A stretch of 40,936 bases of DNA from Pelagilacustribacter hypolimneticus (GCA_965235125.1 CBDDXH010000002.1:1-40936), one strand, 5' to 3'. Positions 8,728 through 17,646 are shown, numbered from the stretch's first letter. Notes: generated by a model not told the origin, from the sequence alone. A program made the numbers and translations.

Positions 8728-10096
8728 TACTAGAAACAAAAAATTAGATTTTAATTTTGAACAAGTATTTCAAAGAAGTCTAGCACCTGATGGAGGCCTA
8801 TTTATACCCAAGAAAATTAAAAAGTTTAGTCCAGCTGATTTAAAAAAACTTAAAAAATTAAATTATGTTGATTTAGCTGTTTCAATTATTTTAAGTTTTT
8901 GTGAGCCTACATTTAACAAGCAACAGCTTAAGACTTTAATAAGTAAATCCTATAAAAAATTTAAGAAAAAAAATGTGGTCAATTTAGTAAACATCAATAA
9001 GGATGTTTTATTAGAGCTTTATCATGGTCCCACTTTAGCTTTTAAAGATATTGCCATGCAGTGTATTGGCAATATTTATGAAGAGTTTAATAAAAAGAAA
9101 AACCAAATTGTGAATATTGTAGTAGCTACTTCAGGTGACACCGGAGCTGCTGCCATTTCAGCTTTAAGAAATAGAAAAAATATTAATTTATTCATACTTC
9201 ATCCGCATAATAAAATTTCTAAAATTCAAAGAAAAATTATGACAACAATGGGTGGGAACAATATCCATAATATAGCCATCAAAGGATCTTTCGATGACTG
9301 TCAGAAAATAGTAAAACAAATGTTTGCAGATAATTTATTTAGAGAAGTAGTTAATATGTCAGGAGTAAATTCAATTAATTGGGCAAGAATAATATTTCAG
9401 ATAGTTTATTATTTTTATTCTTATTTGAGATTAAATAATAAGAAAGTTAACTTTTCTGTGCCAACAGGAAACTTTGGAGATATTTATGCAGGTTATATGG
9501 CAAAAAAAATGGGATTACCTATAGAAAGATTGATAGCGGCAACGAATGAAAATGATATTTTGCAGAGAGTTATAAATCAAGGAATTTACAAACCATCTAA
9601 AGTTAAAACATCTATTTCTCCTAGCATGGACATACAGGTTGCAAGTAATTTTGAAAGATTATTATTTTATGTTTTGAACTCTAAAGATTTTCAGGTTAAA
9701 AAATTAATGAATAATTTAGAAACAAAAGGTTATTTTAAATTAACTAAAATTCAAAAAAAAATAATTCAAAAAGATTTTTCTGCATATAAAGTAACAGATA
9801 GAGAAACAAAAAAAATAATAAAAAAAATTTACGTAGAGAACAATTTCTTAGTTGATCCTCATACAGCAACAGGTTTTTATGCAGCTAGTAAAGTAAAAAG
9901 TAGATTTCCTTGCATTGTTCTAGGAACTGCACATCCTTATAAGTTTTTAGAAACTATGACTAAAGTCACAGGCAAGAAAATTAAAAAACCATCACAGATC
10001 TCAAAATTGATATCTGGTAAAGAAAAATATGATATATTAAATAACAATACCAATATTGTTAAAAAATATATTTTGGAAAAGTATTATGAGAATTAA
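8714..10096 (+). CDS. thrC: Threonine synthase
   Basis: PLP enzyme converting O-phosphohomoserine to threonine. From ATG 8714 the protein is 460 residues and begins MKYCSTRNKK, the usual beginning for this long bacterial/fungal-type ThrC. The PLP lysine is Lys111 in ELYHGPTLAFKD; TSGDTGAAA and the glycine-rich SVPTGNFGDI phosphate site follow. An upstream in-frame ATG at 8648 lies inside SURF1 and would add 22 unrelated residues. The partner thrB (homoserine kinase) is in the converging operon just downstream. The end overlaps the peroxiredoxin by 11 bases. Confidence 0.95.
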   Translation: MKYCSTRNKKLDFNFEQVFQRSLAPDGGLFIPKKIKKFSPADLKKLKKLNYVDLAVSIILSFCEPTFNKQQLKTLISKSYKKFKKKNVVNLVNINKDVLLELYHGPTLAFKDIAMQCIGNIYEEFNKKKNQIVNIVVATSGDTGAAAISALRNRKNINLFILHPHNKISKIQRKIMTTMGGNNIHNIAIKGSFDDCQKIVKQMFADNLFREVVNMSGVNSINWARIIFQIVYYFYSYLRLNNKKVNFSVPTGNFGDIYAGYMAKKMGLPIERLIAATNENDILQRVINQGIYKPSKVKTSISPSMDIQVASNFERLLFYVLNSKDFQVKKLMNNLETKGYFKLTKIQKKIIQKDFSAYKVTDRETKKIIKKIYVENNFLVDPHTATGFYAASKVKSRFPCIVLGTAHPYKFLETMTKVTGKKIKKPSQISKLISGKEKYDILNNNTNIVKKYILEKYYEN

Positions 10097-10574
10097 AGAA
10101 GGAGATAAATTACCATCAGCAGATTTTTTTTATCTAGACAAGGATAATGCTGTTCAGAAAATTGACACTAACAGTCTTTTTAAAAATCAAAAAGCAATTA
10201 TGTTTGGAGTTCCAGGAGCTTTTACAAAAGTCTGTTCAACAAAACATCTGCCTGGTTATGTAAAAAATTATGATGAAGCAAAAAGAAAAGGCGTGTCTAA
10301 AATTGTTTGTCTTTCCGTGAATGATCCAAATGTAATGAAAGCTTGGGGGGAGGCACATAATGTTAGCGATAAAATTCTTATGTTAGGAGATCCTTATTGC
10401 ACTTTTACAAAATCAATTGGTGCAGATATAGATAGAACATCAAGAGGACTAGGCATGAGGTCTTCTAGATATACCATGCTGGTAGAGAATGGAGTAATAA
10501 CTAAAATTAAAGAAGAATCTGATACAGGTACCTGCGAAATATCTGCCGCTGAAAATTTTTTAAAAGAAATTTAA
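10086..10574 (+). CDS. Peroxiredoxin (Prx5-like, atypical 2-Cys)
   Basis: Thiol peroxidase of the Prx5 group, 162 residues from ATG 10086. The peroxidatic cysteine is Cys50 in PGAFTKVCSTKHLPGY; a C-terminal Cys150 in TGTCEISAAENFL is positioned like the resolving cysteine of Prx5-type enzymes. GLGMRSSRYTMLVENG is the conserved second half. It reduces hydrogen peroxide or alkyl hydroperoxides; the electron donor is not visible. The start lies inside the thrC end, and its stop interlocks with the converging rnhA stop in a TTAA (10571-10574). Confidence 0.93.
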   Translation: MRIKEGDKLPSADFFYLDKDNAVQKIDTNSLFKNQKAIMFGVPGAFTKVCSTKHLPGYVKNYDEAKRKGVSKIVCLSVNDPNVMKAWGEAHNVSDKILMLGDPYCTFTKSIGADIDRTSRGLGMRSSRYTMLVENGVITKIKEESDTGTCEISAAENFLKEI

Positions 10575-10999
10575 TTATTAATAGCTTCAGTAGCTAGCCT
10601 GTCAGCAAGCTCATTAAATTTATTACCTGAGTGAGCTTTAACCCATTTCCAGATAATATTTTTTTTTTCAGTTAATTTATTTAACGTTATCCACAAATCT
10701 TTATTTTTAACTGGCTTTCTATTTGCACTTTTCCAGCCATTTTTTTCCCAATTTTTTATCCAAGTTGTAATTCCATTTTTAAGATAAGTTGAGTCTGTAT
10801 AAATAACTATTTCAGAACTTTTCTTGATTTTTTTAAGAGCCATAATTGGAGCCATAAGTTCCATTCTGTTATTGGTGGTAGATTTTTCTTTACCAGATAA
10901 ATTAATTTGATTTTCTTTTTCGTCTAAAATTATAGTGCCCCACCCGCCAGGGCCAGGGTTACCAGAGCATGCTCCATCCGTATAAATAATATATTTCAT
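10571..10999 (-). CDS. rnhA: Ribonuclease HI
   Basis: RNase HI degrades the RNA strand of RNA-DNA hybrids. The 142-residue protein has all acidic catalytic residues: Asp in YTDGACSGNPGPGGWG, Glu in NNRMELMA, Asp in IYTDSTYL, and the late Asp in NELADRLA, plus the KAHSG loop. It starts on the stop codon of thrB (TAATG) and ends the crt-blh-ispH-thrB-rnhA run. No basic extension is present. Confidence 0.97.
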   Translation of the reverse strand: MKYIIYTDGACSGNPGPGGWGTIILDEKENQINLSGKEKSTTNNRMELMAPIMALKKIKKSSEIVIYTDSTYLKNGITTWIKNWEKNGWKSANRKPVKNKDLWITLNKLTEKKNIIWKWVKAHSGNKFNELADRLATEAINN

Positions 11000-11967
11000 T
11001 AAAAAAAATAATCTTCGAAATTTTTAGAATTTTTATGAAATTCAAGTCTTACTAAATATTCTATGGGGTCTTTGACTTTTACAATTGCTCCTTTGACCGT
11101 ATTAAGAGAATCAAAAACTCTAGTTAATAAAAATCGTAAAGCCGATCCTTGAGATAATACTTTAATATATTTTTTTTCATTATCACTTAATTTTCTAAAT
11201 TGATTGTAGCCATTCATAAAATTAATAGCTTTAGTTACATTGAAACTTAAATTATTTTTTGGACCATCGAAGCAAAGAGCATTAAAACAAATAGCTATTT
11301 CTAGCGCATAAAAATCATTACAAGAAAAATAAAAATCAATTATTCCACTAAATTTATTATCTTTAAAAAAAATATTATCGTTGAACAGGTCAGCGTGTAT
11401 TATTCCTTTAGGCAGATCATCAGGCCAATTTTTTTCAACATCTTTTAGATTTGATTCTATAAGTAGAGGAAGATCTTTATGAATCTGGACACATTTAACT
11501 CTAATTTGATCAAATATTTTTCTCCAGGAATTTACAGATAAATTGTTTTCTCTATGTATTTTAAAATTTTTAGTTAATTCATGCATTTTTGCAACTTCTT
11601 GCCCAATTGATTTACAATCCTCTGGACTTAGAGTGTTTTTAGCTTTTCCTTCAAGAAAACTTACAATCATTAAATTCTTATTTTTATAATTAACTATTGT
11701 TTTTTTATTATTAGTTTCAATAGGCACAGGGCATTTAAAATTAGCTTTATTTAAATTACTCATTAGAGTAGAAAAAAAAGGTAAATCTTTTTCCTTAACT
11801 CTTTTTTCATAAATTGTCAGAATATATTTTTTATCATCTACAAGAAGAAAGTAATTAGTATTTTCAATTCCTTCTTCTATCCCTCGGAATTCCTTTAAAT
11901 CTCCAATAGAATAGTTGGATAGGATTTCTTCAATATTTTTTTTGCTAAATTTTGTATATACAGCCAT
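10999..11967 (-). CDS. thrB: Homoserine kinase (ThrB1, aminoglycoside-kinase fold)
   Basis: Phosphorylates homoserine for ThrC. This is the alphaproteobacterial protein-kinase-like type, not the GHMP type: 322 residues with MAVYTKFS at the start, the catalytic loop GIIHADLFNDN (188-198) and the Mg-binding DFYF (211-214). It is one base after the ispH stop region and overlaps rnhA by one base. The ispH-thrB-rnhA order is conserved in many Alphaproteobacteria. Confidence 0.94.
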   Translation of the reverse strand: MAVYTKFSKKNIEEILSNYSIGDLKEFRGIEEGIENTNYFLLVDDKKYILTIYEKRVKEKDLPFFSTLMSNLNKANFKCPVPIETNNKKTIVNYKNKNLMIVSFLEGKAKNTLSPEDCKSIGQEVAKMHELTKNFKIHRENNLSVNSWRKIFDQIRVKCVQIHKDLPLLIESNLKDVEKNWPDDLPKGIIHADLFNDNIFFKDNKFSGIIDFYFSCNDFYALEIAICFNALCFDGPKNNLSFNVTKAINFMNGYNQFRKLSDNEKKYIKVLSQGSALRFLLTRVFDSLNTVKGAIVKVKDPIEYLVRLEFHKNSKNFEDYFF

Positions 11968-11968
11968 T

Positions 11969-12913
11969 TTAATTTAGTTCTTTTGGAATTTTAAAAACTA
12001 CTTTTTCTTCTGCAATTATAACTTCTTCAATAGATACATTACAGTTTTCTTTGATTTCACTTATTAGATTTTGAACTAGCTGTTCTGGAGCCGATGCTCC
12101 AGAAGAAATTCCAATTTTTTTGCATTTTTTAATTTGCTCTATAGGTAGTTTTTTTTCAGAGTGTATTAATTCTGAATTTTTACATCCAGCTTTTTTAGCA
12201 ACTTCTACTAATCTAGCTGAATTAGATGAATTTCTACTTCCAATAATAAAAAACATTTCACAATCAGCTGCTATTTTTTTAACAGCATTTTGTCTATTTG
12301 TGGTTGCGTAGCATATATCTTCTTTTATAGGCCCCTTAATTTCTGGAAATTTACTTTTTAATGAGTCAATCATTTCTGCCGTGTCATCTACCGATAAAGT
12401 TGTTTGAGTAATATAAGCTAATGGTTTTTTAAAATATTTAGTATCAAGTGATTTTATGTCATTAATTGTTTCTATAAGTTTTATACTTCCATTAGGCAAT
12501 TGACCCATAGTTCCTATAACTTCAGGATGATTTTTATGACCTATTAAAATAATATCAAAACCATTTTTAAATAACTGCTCTGATTCCCTATGAACTTTTG
12601 AGACCAAGGGACAAGTAGCATCAATATAAGAGATATTTTTTAGTTTAGCTTCTTCAGGAACTTTTTTTGGAACACCATGTGCAGAAAAAATAACTGGTCT
12701 TGTTAGATCTTCAATATCACTAATTTCATTAACAAATATTGCTCCCTTTTTTTTAAGATCCTCAACTACTTGTTTATTGTGTACTATCTCGTGTCTAACA
12801 TAGACTGGCTTACCATATTTATCTAAAGCTTTATTGACTATTTCAATAGCTCTATCGACCCCTGCACAAAAACCTCTTGGAGAAGCCAGTAATATTTTAA
12901 GATCGTTTTTCAT
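11969..12913 (-). CDS. ispH: 4-hydroxy-3-methylbut-2-enyl diphosphate reductase
   Basis: Last MEP-pathway enzyme, reducing HMBPP to isopentenyl and dimethylallyl diphosphate with a [4Fe-4S] cluster. From the ATG at 12911-12913 the protein is 314 residues; the three cluster cysteines are Cys16 (SPRGFCAGVDRA), Cys101 (DATCPLVSKVH) and Cys201 (CYATTNRQNA). HEIVHNK and ISSGASAPE are substrate-binding motifs. An in-frame start seven codons upstream (12934) lies deeper in blh and is less likely. Overlap with blh by 17 bases ties isoprenoid supply to carotenoid and retinal synthesis. Confidence 0.96.
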   Translation of the reverse strand: MKNDLKILLASPRGFCAGVDRAIEIVNKALDKYGKPVYVRHEIVHNKQVVEDLKKKGAIFVNEISDIEDLTRPVIFSAHGVPKKVPEEAKLKNISYIDATCPLVSKVHRESEQLFKNGFDIILIGHKNHPEVIGTMGQLPNGSIKLIETINDIKSLDTKYFKKPLAYITQTTLSVDDTAEMIDSLKSKFPEIKGPIKEDICYATTNRQNAVKKIAADCEMFFIIGSRNSSNSARLVEVAKKAGCKNSELIHSEKKLPIEQIKKCKKIGISSGASAPEQLVQNLISEIKENCNVSIEEVIIAEEKVVFKIPKELN

Positions 12914-13793
12914 TTTTTTCCAATAGATACTCAAGCAATATATGAGGAAAGGTTAAAGACGCCAAACCAATAAATACAACTTTTAAAATAGCATAATCAA
13001 GCGAAGAATATTTATTGAGTAAAGATATAGCAATTAAAAAGGCAAGAGCAGTAACGATAGTTAAGGGAAGAGCTTTTTTTAAAAAGCTTACTAAACCTTT
13101 TTTAAAATTTTTACTATTTATACTTTCGATTAAAGATAGTGAGTGTCTTATAGAATGTAAAAAGCAAAAGTATATTGTAAAAGCAAGTAAAGGTTCAAAG
13201 TTTATATTAAGAAATATTACCGTTAAAGAATCTAACAAAGATAAAAAAATATACTTATTTATAAAAAAATTGCTAACCAAGCACAAACCTATTAAGATCA
13301 TGATTAAGTTATCATTATATTGATTAAATTTAACATCTAAAATTTCAAAAATTTTAATAGTTTCATCAGTGTGAAAATATAATGGTGACAAAATAATCAA
13401 TGAGCCTTTTAAAAATAAAAATAAATTTGATAATTTAAATTTTCTTATTTTTCCAAAGACAGAGTCTTCCTTACCAAAATGATAGCCTGCAATAATTAGA
13501 AATATAGATAGTGTAAATAAAGGAAATATTAACCAGGAACATATAACTATTAAGGAAATTAAAATATAAATAAAATAAAATGATAATTTATTTTGAATAT
13601 TAAATATTTTTAATAATTTAATACCTTTTAGATGATCTAAAGAACCATGTGATACGCCAATCGTAGCAATTAGAAAAAAACATATTAGCGCAATACTATT
13701 TATTTGAAAATCTATTTTTAAAATTAAAAAAAAAAGACTTAATACAAATAATAAAATTGTATGGTATTTATTTATTAAATTATAATCAGTCAT
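12897..13793 (-). CDS. blh: Beta-carotene 15,15'-dioxygenase, Brp/Blh family (retinal synthesis)
   Basis: Membrane dioxygenase that cleaves beta-carotene into two retinals, the chromophore of proteorhodopsin. The 298-residue protein is strongly hydrophobic and carries the histidine motifs of the family: IGVSHGSLDHLKG near 46-58, AGYHFGKED, YFHTDE, LHSIRHSLSL and FPHILLEYLL. Several of these should bind the catalytic iron. Overlaps with crtY (8 bases) upstream and ispH (17 bases) downstream place it in one transcript with the carotenoid genes. Confidence 0.92.
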   Translation of the reverse strand: MTDYNLINKYHTILLFVLSLFFLILKIDFQINSIALICFFLIATIGVSHGSLDHLKGIKLLKIFNIQNKLSFYFIYILISLIVICSWLIFPLFTLSIFLIIAGYHFGKEDSVFGKIRKFKLSNLFLFLKGSLIILSPLYFHTDETIKIFEILDVKFNQYNDNLIMILIGLCLVSNFFINKYIFLSLLDSLTVIFLNINFEPLLAFTIYFCFLHSIRHSLSLIESINSKNFKKGLVSFLKKALPLTIVTALAFLIAISLLNKYSSLDYAILKVVFIGLASLTFPHILLEYLLEKNEKRS

Positions 13794-14859
13794 TTTTAAA
13801 AATAGCTTTTATAAAAATCCATTTAGGCATTTTTAAAATTATTAATATATCTTCTAAAATATTACTTTTATTGGACAAAAATTTTATAATAGTATTTGCT
13901 TTGCTCTTAAACATTTTTAAAAATATATCTGGCATTTTTTCTGGGTAATTTTTTATTACTTTTAAAAAAATATTATCAAGAATTTTATATTTTTTTTTAA
14001 TAGTATAAACTTTTGCATTTGTAATATTATCAATATTTTCTCTAATATATTTACTATGCTCTTGGATATTTAAAAAAGTATACCCAGTACTTAACCGCGT
14101 CATATAACCAGCTGAACCGATATTTATTTTGTTATTTTCTTTAGTAAGATTTGAATAAAAAAGAGGAATTGCTCCTTTTTCTTTAAAATTAATTTTATAT
14201 TGTTTAATGCCCAATGTATCTTTTATGTAATTTTCAATTTGAGAATCGTAGTCTTTTAATGATTCATTATCCAACCTCGACAACCATGTTGTTTCGATAA
14301 GAGCCTTATTTTTAGAAAATGGTAATATATAAAAAAAATGAACATTATTTCTTTGGTCACAATTAAAATCCATTAAATTAATTATTTCATCATCAAAAAT
14401 ATTTTTTTCAACTTCAATTTCTGTACCCTGGAAGTGCTGCCAGAGCTTTGATTTTTCTAACCTAGATGGTGGAACACTATTAAAAATGAAAGAATTATTT
14501 GTGTTTATTTCGTTTATATTTTTAAAAAATTGAATATTTTTATTTTTAGATAAAGCAGTATTGATTTTTTTATAAAAAAGGCCGCTATCAATACTTTGAT
14601 AGGGAAAATTTTCAGTTTTAAGTTTATGTGATCCAGATGGGGAATTTATAGAAAAGTTATTCCAGTTTTTTATGACACAATCATCAAAGTTATGTTTAAT
14701 AACTTTCCAAAAAGACCAAGTTTTATCTTTATTATATTCTACTCTAGGCTCAATAATAGCTAAATTTTTATTATCTAGTTTGTTATAAATTTCCAACTCA
14801 TAAGCTAAAGATAAACCCGCACATCCACCGCCAATAATTATATAATCAAAATTTTTCAT
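13786..14859 (-). CDS. crtY: Lycopene beta-cyclase
   Basis: Converts lycopene to beta-carotene. The 357-residue flavoprotein begins with a dinucleotide fold, YIIIGGGCAGLSLAYELE, followed by the cyclase-type DKTWSFW motif and the later GSAGYMTRLSTGYTFLNIQ region typical of bacterial CrtY. No membrane helices dominate, which separates it from the heterodimeric CrtYcd type. The C-terminal 60 residues are Lys/Ile-rich and less conserved. It overlaps crtB by 14 bases and blh by 8. Confidence 0.92.
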   Translation of the reverse strand: MKNFDYIIIGGGCAGLSLAYELEIYNKLDNKNLAIIEPRVEYNKDKTWSFWKVIKHNFDDCVIKNWNNFSINSPSGSHKLKTENFPYQSIDSGLFYKKINTALSKNKNIQFFKNINEINTNNSFIFNSVPPSRLEKSKLWQHFQGTEIEVEKNIFDDEIINLMDFNCDQRNNVHFFYILPFSKNKALIETTWLSRLDNESLKDYDSQIENYIKDTLGIKQYKINFKEKGAIPLFYSNLTKENNKINIGSAGYMTRLSTGYTFLNIQEHSKYIRENIDNITNAKVYTIKKKYKILDNIFLKVIKNYPEKMPDIFLKMFKSKANTIIKFLSNKSNILEDILIILKMPKWIFIKAIFKND

Positions 14860-15700
14860 CTAAATTAATTTCTTTATAAAGCATTATATGTTCATTATGC
14901 TTTTTATATTTATTTGAATTTATAAAAAAAAGCCTCAGAAAATCGAAAAAAGATAAAAATGTTTCTATTATCTTATATAAAATTGAAACATATATTTTTC
15001 CTGCATTATTGTAGGTTTCTATATTTTTTTGATTCAAAATTTCAGTTCCTATTTTTTTATATAATCTTCTTGCTACTAAAATTGCAAACCTTGAAAAGAA
15101 TGGAATATTTTTTATAGCAGGAAAAGAACTTTGATAAAAAATATCTGCCAGAATAATTGTTTCTTTAATTGAGCTAAAATCTTGCTTTGTATAAGATCTA
15201 TTTTTTTTTTTGTCTTCAACCACATCTCTTGCGATATTGGTAAGCTGCATAGCAACTCCTAAGTCAACCGCACATTCAAGGGATTGCCGATCTTTAATTT
15301 TAAGTATTTTTGCCACCATTATCCCTACAGTTCCCGCAACTTGGTAGGAATAAATAAGCAAATCTTTTTTAGTTTTTAAATTAACTTCATAAGCAAGATC
15401 AGATTCAACACCTCTAAATAGATCATTAATTATTTCATGCGAAATATTTTCTTCTTCTAAAAGAAGATGAATATTTTTTATAATCTTATTTGAAAAAATT
15501 TTATTTTCGAATTCTTTTTTAAAAGTTAAAAATTTTTTTTTCTTCAAATCTAACTCTTCTTCTCCATCAGCTATATCATCAAGTGTTCTGCAAAAGTCGT
15601 ATAAGTTTGAACATTTTATGAAAGTTTCTTTAGATAAAAAAAAACCAGCCCAATTAAAAGACTTGGCGTGTTTTGAAATTAGACTTTGATCTTTATTCAT
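14846..15700 (-). CDS. crtB: Phytoene synthase
   Basis: Condenses two geranylgeranyl diphosphates to phytoene, the first committed carotenoid step. The 284-residue protein has both Mg-binding aspartate motifs: DDIAD at 41-45 (after YDFCRTL) and NIARDVVED at 155-163. The GGPP synthase (crtE) that supplies it is not in this window. The ATG shares one base with the crtI stop. Lys/Asn-rich segments reflect the A/T bias; no catalytic residue seems lost. Confidence 0.94.
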   Translation of the reverse strand: MNKDQSLISKHAKSFNWAGFFLSKETFIKCSNLYDFCRTLDDIADGEEELDLKKKKFLTFKKEFENKIFSNKIIKNIHLLLEEENISHEIINDLFRGVESDLAYEVNLKTKKDLLIYSYQVAGTVGIMVAKILKIKDRQSLECAVDLGVAMQLTNIARDVVEDKKKNRSYTKQDFSSIKETIILADIFYQSSFPAIKNIPFFSRFAILVARRLYKKIGTEILNQKNIETYNNAGKIYVSILYKIIETFLSFFDFLRLFFINSNKYKKHNEHIMLYKEINLDEKF

Positions 15701-17172
15701 TACAATAATTCATCTAATACTTTAGCTGAAGATAATACACCTGGCATCCCAGCGCCAGGATGAGTTCCTGCTCCAACAAAATAAAGATTGTCAAAGATTT
15801 CTGATTTATTATGAAATCTAAAGTAAGCGGATTGAGTAAATTTTGGTTGAATAGAAAAGCCCGACCCATGAAGTGTAGCAAGTTCATTTTCAAAATAATC
15901 CGGAGTTAAATAAAAATCGCTAACAACGTTATTTTTTATTCCAGGCAGTACAGTCTCGTTCATTTTTGAAAGAACTAATTCTTTGAATTTTTTTCCTTCA
16001 TTAGACCAATTAATACCAGAAAGATTATTAGGCACTGGCACTAAAACATAAAAAGCGTCATGGTTTTTTGGAGCCATACTTAGATCTGTAGCAGAAGGCC
16101 TATGAAGATAATAACTGATATCGCTGGATAATTCTTTCTTATCAAAGATTTTATTTAGGTGTTCTTTGTAGGATTTACCAAAATAAATAGTATGGTGAGC
16201 CACATCTTTATATTGTTTTTTTGAACCAAAATAATAAACAAACAAGCCCATAGAATAATTCATTCTTTTTATTTTCTGCTTAAATAAAAAACCATATTTT
16301 TTTTTTGATTTAATTAAATTTTTATAGACGTTAGGAGGATCGGAATTACAAATTATATAACTTCCATATATTTCTTTATTATTATTAATTTTAACACCTG
16401 TAACCTGATTACCAAAATCAAATATTTCTGTTACTTCAGCATTTTTAATAATTTCAATATTTTCTTCTATCATTAATTTTTCTAATGCATTTACTAAGCT
16501 GCCAGTTCCCCCCATCGAGTAATGTATTCCCCATTTTTTTTCTAAAAATAAAATAAGTGTATAGATAGAAGTTGTTGTAAAAGGATTTCCACCAACTAAT
16601 AAAGGGTGCATACTAAATACTCTTTTTAATTTCTCATTAGAAATATAACTAGAAACTAATTTGTAGACTGACTGGTAGCTTTTAAGTTTTAATAATGCTG
16701 GAATTTGTTTTAACATAAACATAAAACTATTAAAAGGTTTTGCTGAAAGTTCCGTAAAACCTTTATCAAATATTTTTTCTGTAAAGTTAACTAGCTTTTT
16801 ATATCCTTCGAAATCATTTCTAGAAAATTTTTGTATTTCTTTCTCCATATCTTTTTCATTTCCTGAATAGTCAAATGAAGAATTATCTTCAAAAACAAAT
16901 CTGTACCAAAGATCTAATGGAACTATTTTTGTATAGTCTGAAATTTTTTTATTGAATAATGAAAAAAGTTCCTCCAATAAATAAGGAGCTGTTATAACCG
17001 TAGGTCCCCCATCATAAGTAAAACCATCTTTTTTAAAAACACGTGCTCGGCCTCCCAAATCTGGATGTTTTTCTAACAGGGTTACACCATAACCTTTCGC
17101 ACGCATTCGTAACGCTGAAGCCATGCCTCCAAATCCAGACCCTATTACAATAATTTTTTTATCTTCTTTCAT
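15700..17172 (-). CDS. crtI: Phytoene desaturase
   Basis: FAD enzyme that desaturates phytoene to lycopene. From ATG 17172 the protein is 490 residues: IIVIGSGFGGMASALRMRAKG is the dinucleotide site, GGRARVFKKDGFTYDGGPTV the next conserved block, and GAGTHPGAGMPGVLSSAK the C-terminal FAD motif of CrtI-type desaturases. An in-frame TTG seven codons upstream (17193) would cut into the inverted repeat and is less likely. It is the first gene of the leftward retinal operon, so its 53-base upstream gap probably holds the operon promoter. Confidence 0.95.
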   Translation of the reverse strand: MKEDKKIIVIGSGFGGMASALRMRAKGYGVTLLEKHPDLGGRARVFKKDGFTYDGGPTVITAPYLLEELFSLFNKKISDYTKIVPLDLWYRFVFEDNSSFDYSGNEKDMEKEIQKFSRNDFEGYKKLVNFTEKIFDKGFTELSAKPFNSFMFMLKQIPALLKLKSYQSVYKLVSSYISNEKLKRVFSMHPLLVGGNPFTTTSIYTLILFLEKKWGIHYSMGGTGSLVNALEKLMIEENIEIIKNAEVTEIFDFGNQVTGVKINNNKEIYGSYIICNSDPPNVYKNLIKSKKKYGFLFKQKIKRMNYSMGLFVYYFGSKKQYKDVAHHTIYFGKSYKEHLNKIFDKKELSSDISYYLHRPSATDLSMAPKNHDAFYVLVPVPNNLSGINWSNEGKKFKELVLSKMNETVLPGIKNNVVSDFYLTPDYFENELATLHGSGFSIQPKFTQSAYFRFHNKSEIFDNLYFVGAGTHPGAGMPGVLSSAKVLDELL

Positions 17173-17186
17173 AAAACTTGATTTAA

Positions 17187-17212
17187 TTGACAATCTTAAA
17201 GAATACTGTCAA
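17187..17212. promoter_or_regulatory. Inverted repeat TTGACA-N14-TGTCAA between crtI and the CDGSH gene
   Basis: TTGACA (17187-17192) and its exact reverse complement TGTCAA (17207-17212) lie in the 53-base divergent gap between the crtI and CDGSH start codons. Each half is a perfect sigma-70 -35 hexamer pointing toward one of the genes, but neither has a convincing -10 at 16-18 bases. Either these are two overlapping -35 elements with weak -10s, or an operator with half-sites 20 bases apart. It would sit where it could control both directions. Confidence 0.45.
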
Positions 17213-17225
17213 ACACTAATAAATT

Positions 17226-17462
17226 ATGACGAAAATATCTACAACGCAAAAATCCCCAATTAAAATTTCAGTAGTAAAAAGTAAATCTTATTTTTGGTGC
17301 AGTTGCGGTTTTTCTAAAACACAGCCTTTTTGTGACGGCTCTCACAAGGATACAGGTAAATCTCCTCTTAAGTTTGTTGCTATAGAGAGTAAAGATCTCT
17401 TTTTTTGCGCTTGTAAGAAGACTAAAGATCAACCGTTATGTGACGGTTCACATTCTACTTAG
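17226..17462 (+). CDS. Double CDGSH iron-sulfur domain protein
   Basis: A 78-residue soluble protein made of two CDGSH-type [2Fe-2S] modules: CSCGFSKTQPFCDGSH and CACKKTKDQPLCDGSH, each with three Cys and one His. Such proteins bind redox-active, labile clusters; the function of bacterial members is mostly unknown. It lies between crtI (divergent) and proteorhodopsin (231 bases downstream, same strand). A link to retinal or rhodopsin metabolism is suggested only by position. Confidence 0.92.
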   Translation: MTKISTTQKSPIKISVVKSKSYFWCSCGFSKTQPFCDGSHKDTGKSPLKFVAIESKDLFFCACKKTKDQPLCDGSHST

Positions 17463-17623
17463 CTTTAAATCTGCAGTTGAATCAGTTGTATCTAAACTTA
17501 AGATTTTTATAAATCTTCTAAGAGTTATCCTCATAAATTGTAAAAAAGTCAATAAAATCAACATTTTAAAATAAAATTAAAGCTTCTAATGGATGGATTT
17601 TTTTTATAAGTTTCATGTAGTTT

Positions 17624-17646
17624 GTTTGAAAAAATTTTTTTCAAAC
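17624..17646. repeat. Palindrome 1 upstream of proteorhodopsin
   Basis: GTTTGAAAAAA (17624-17634) and TTTTTTCAAAC (17636-17646) are exact reverse complements around a single central T. It contains the TTGAAA hexamer read as the likely -35 element. It could be an operator or form a cruciform or hairpin; its A-tract to T-tract centre also predicts intrinsic DNA curvature. It abuts palindrome 2 with no gap. Confidence 0.6.

Noticed and set aside
13015..13323. A 102-codon plus-strand frame within blh
   Set aside because: No motif; opposite the conserved histidine-bearing membrane protein. The same applies to shadows at 4846-5142, 5666-5956 and 22701-23003.
12897..17172. A carotenoid antenna or ketocarotenoid pathway for the rhodopsin
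   Set aside because: No ketolase or hydroxylase gene (crtW, crtZ) is present; the visible pathway ends at beta-carotene cleavage.
17500..17517. A terminator after the CDGSH gene
   Set aside because: The AAGATTT/AAATCTT stem is short and has no T-run after it, so it is only noted as part of the proteorhodopsin upstream region.
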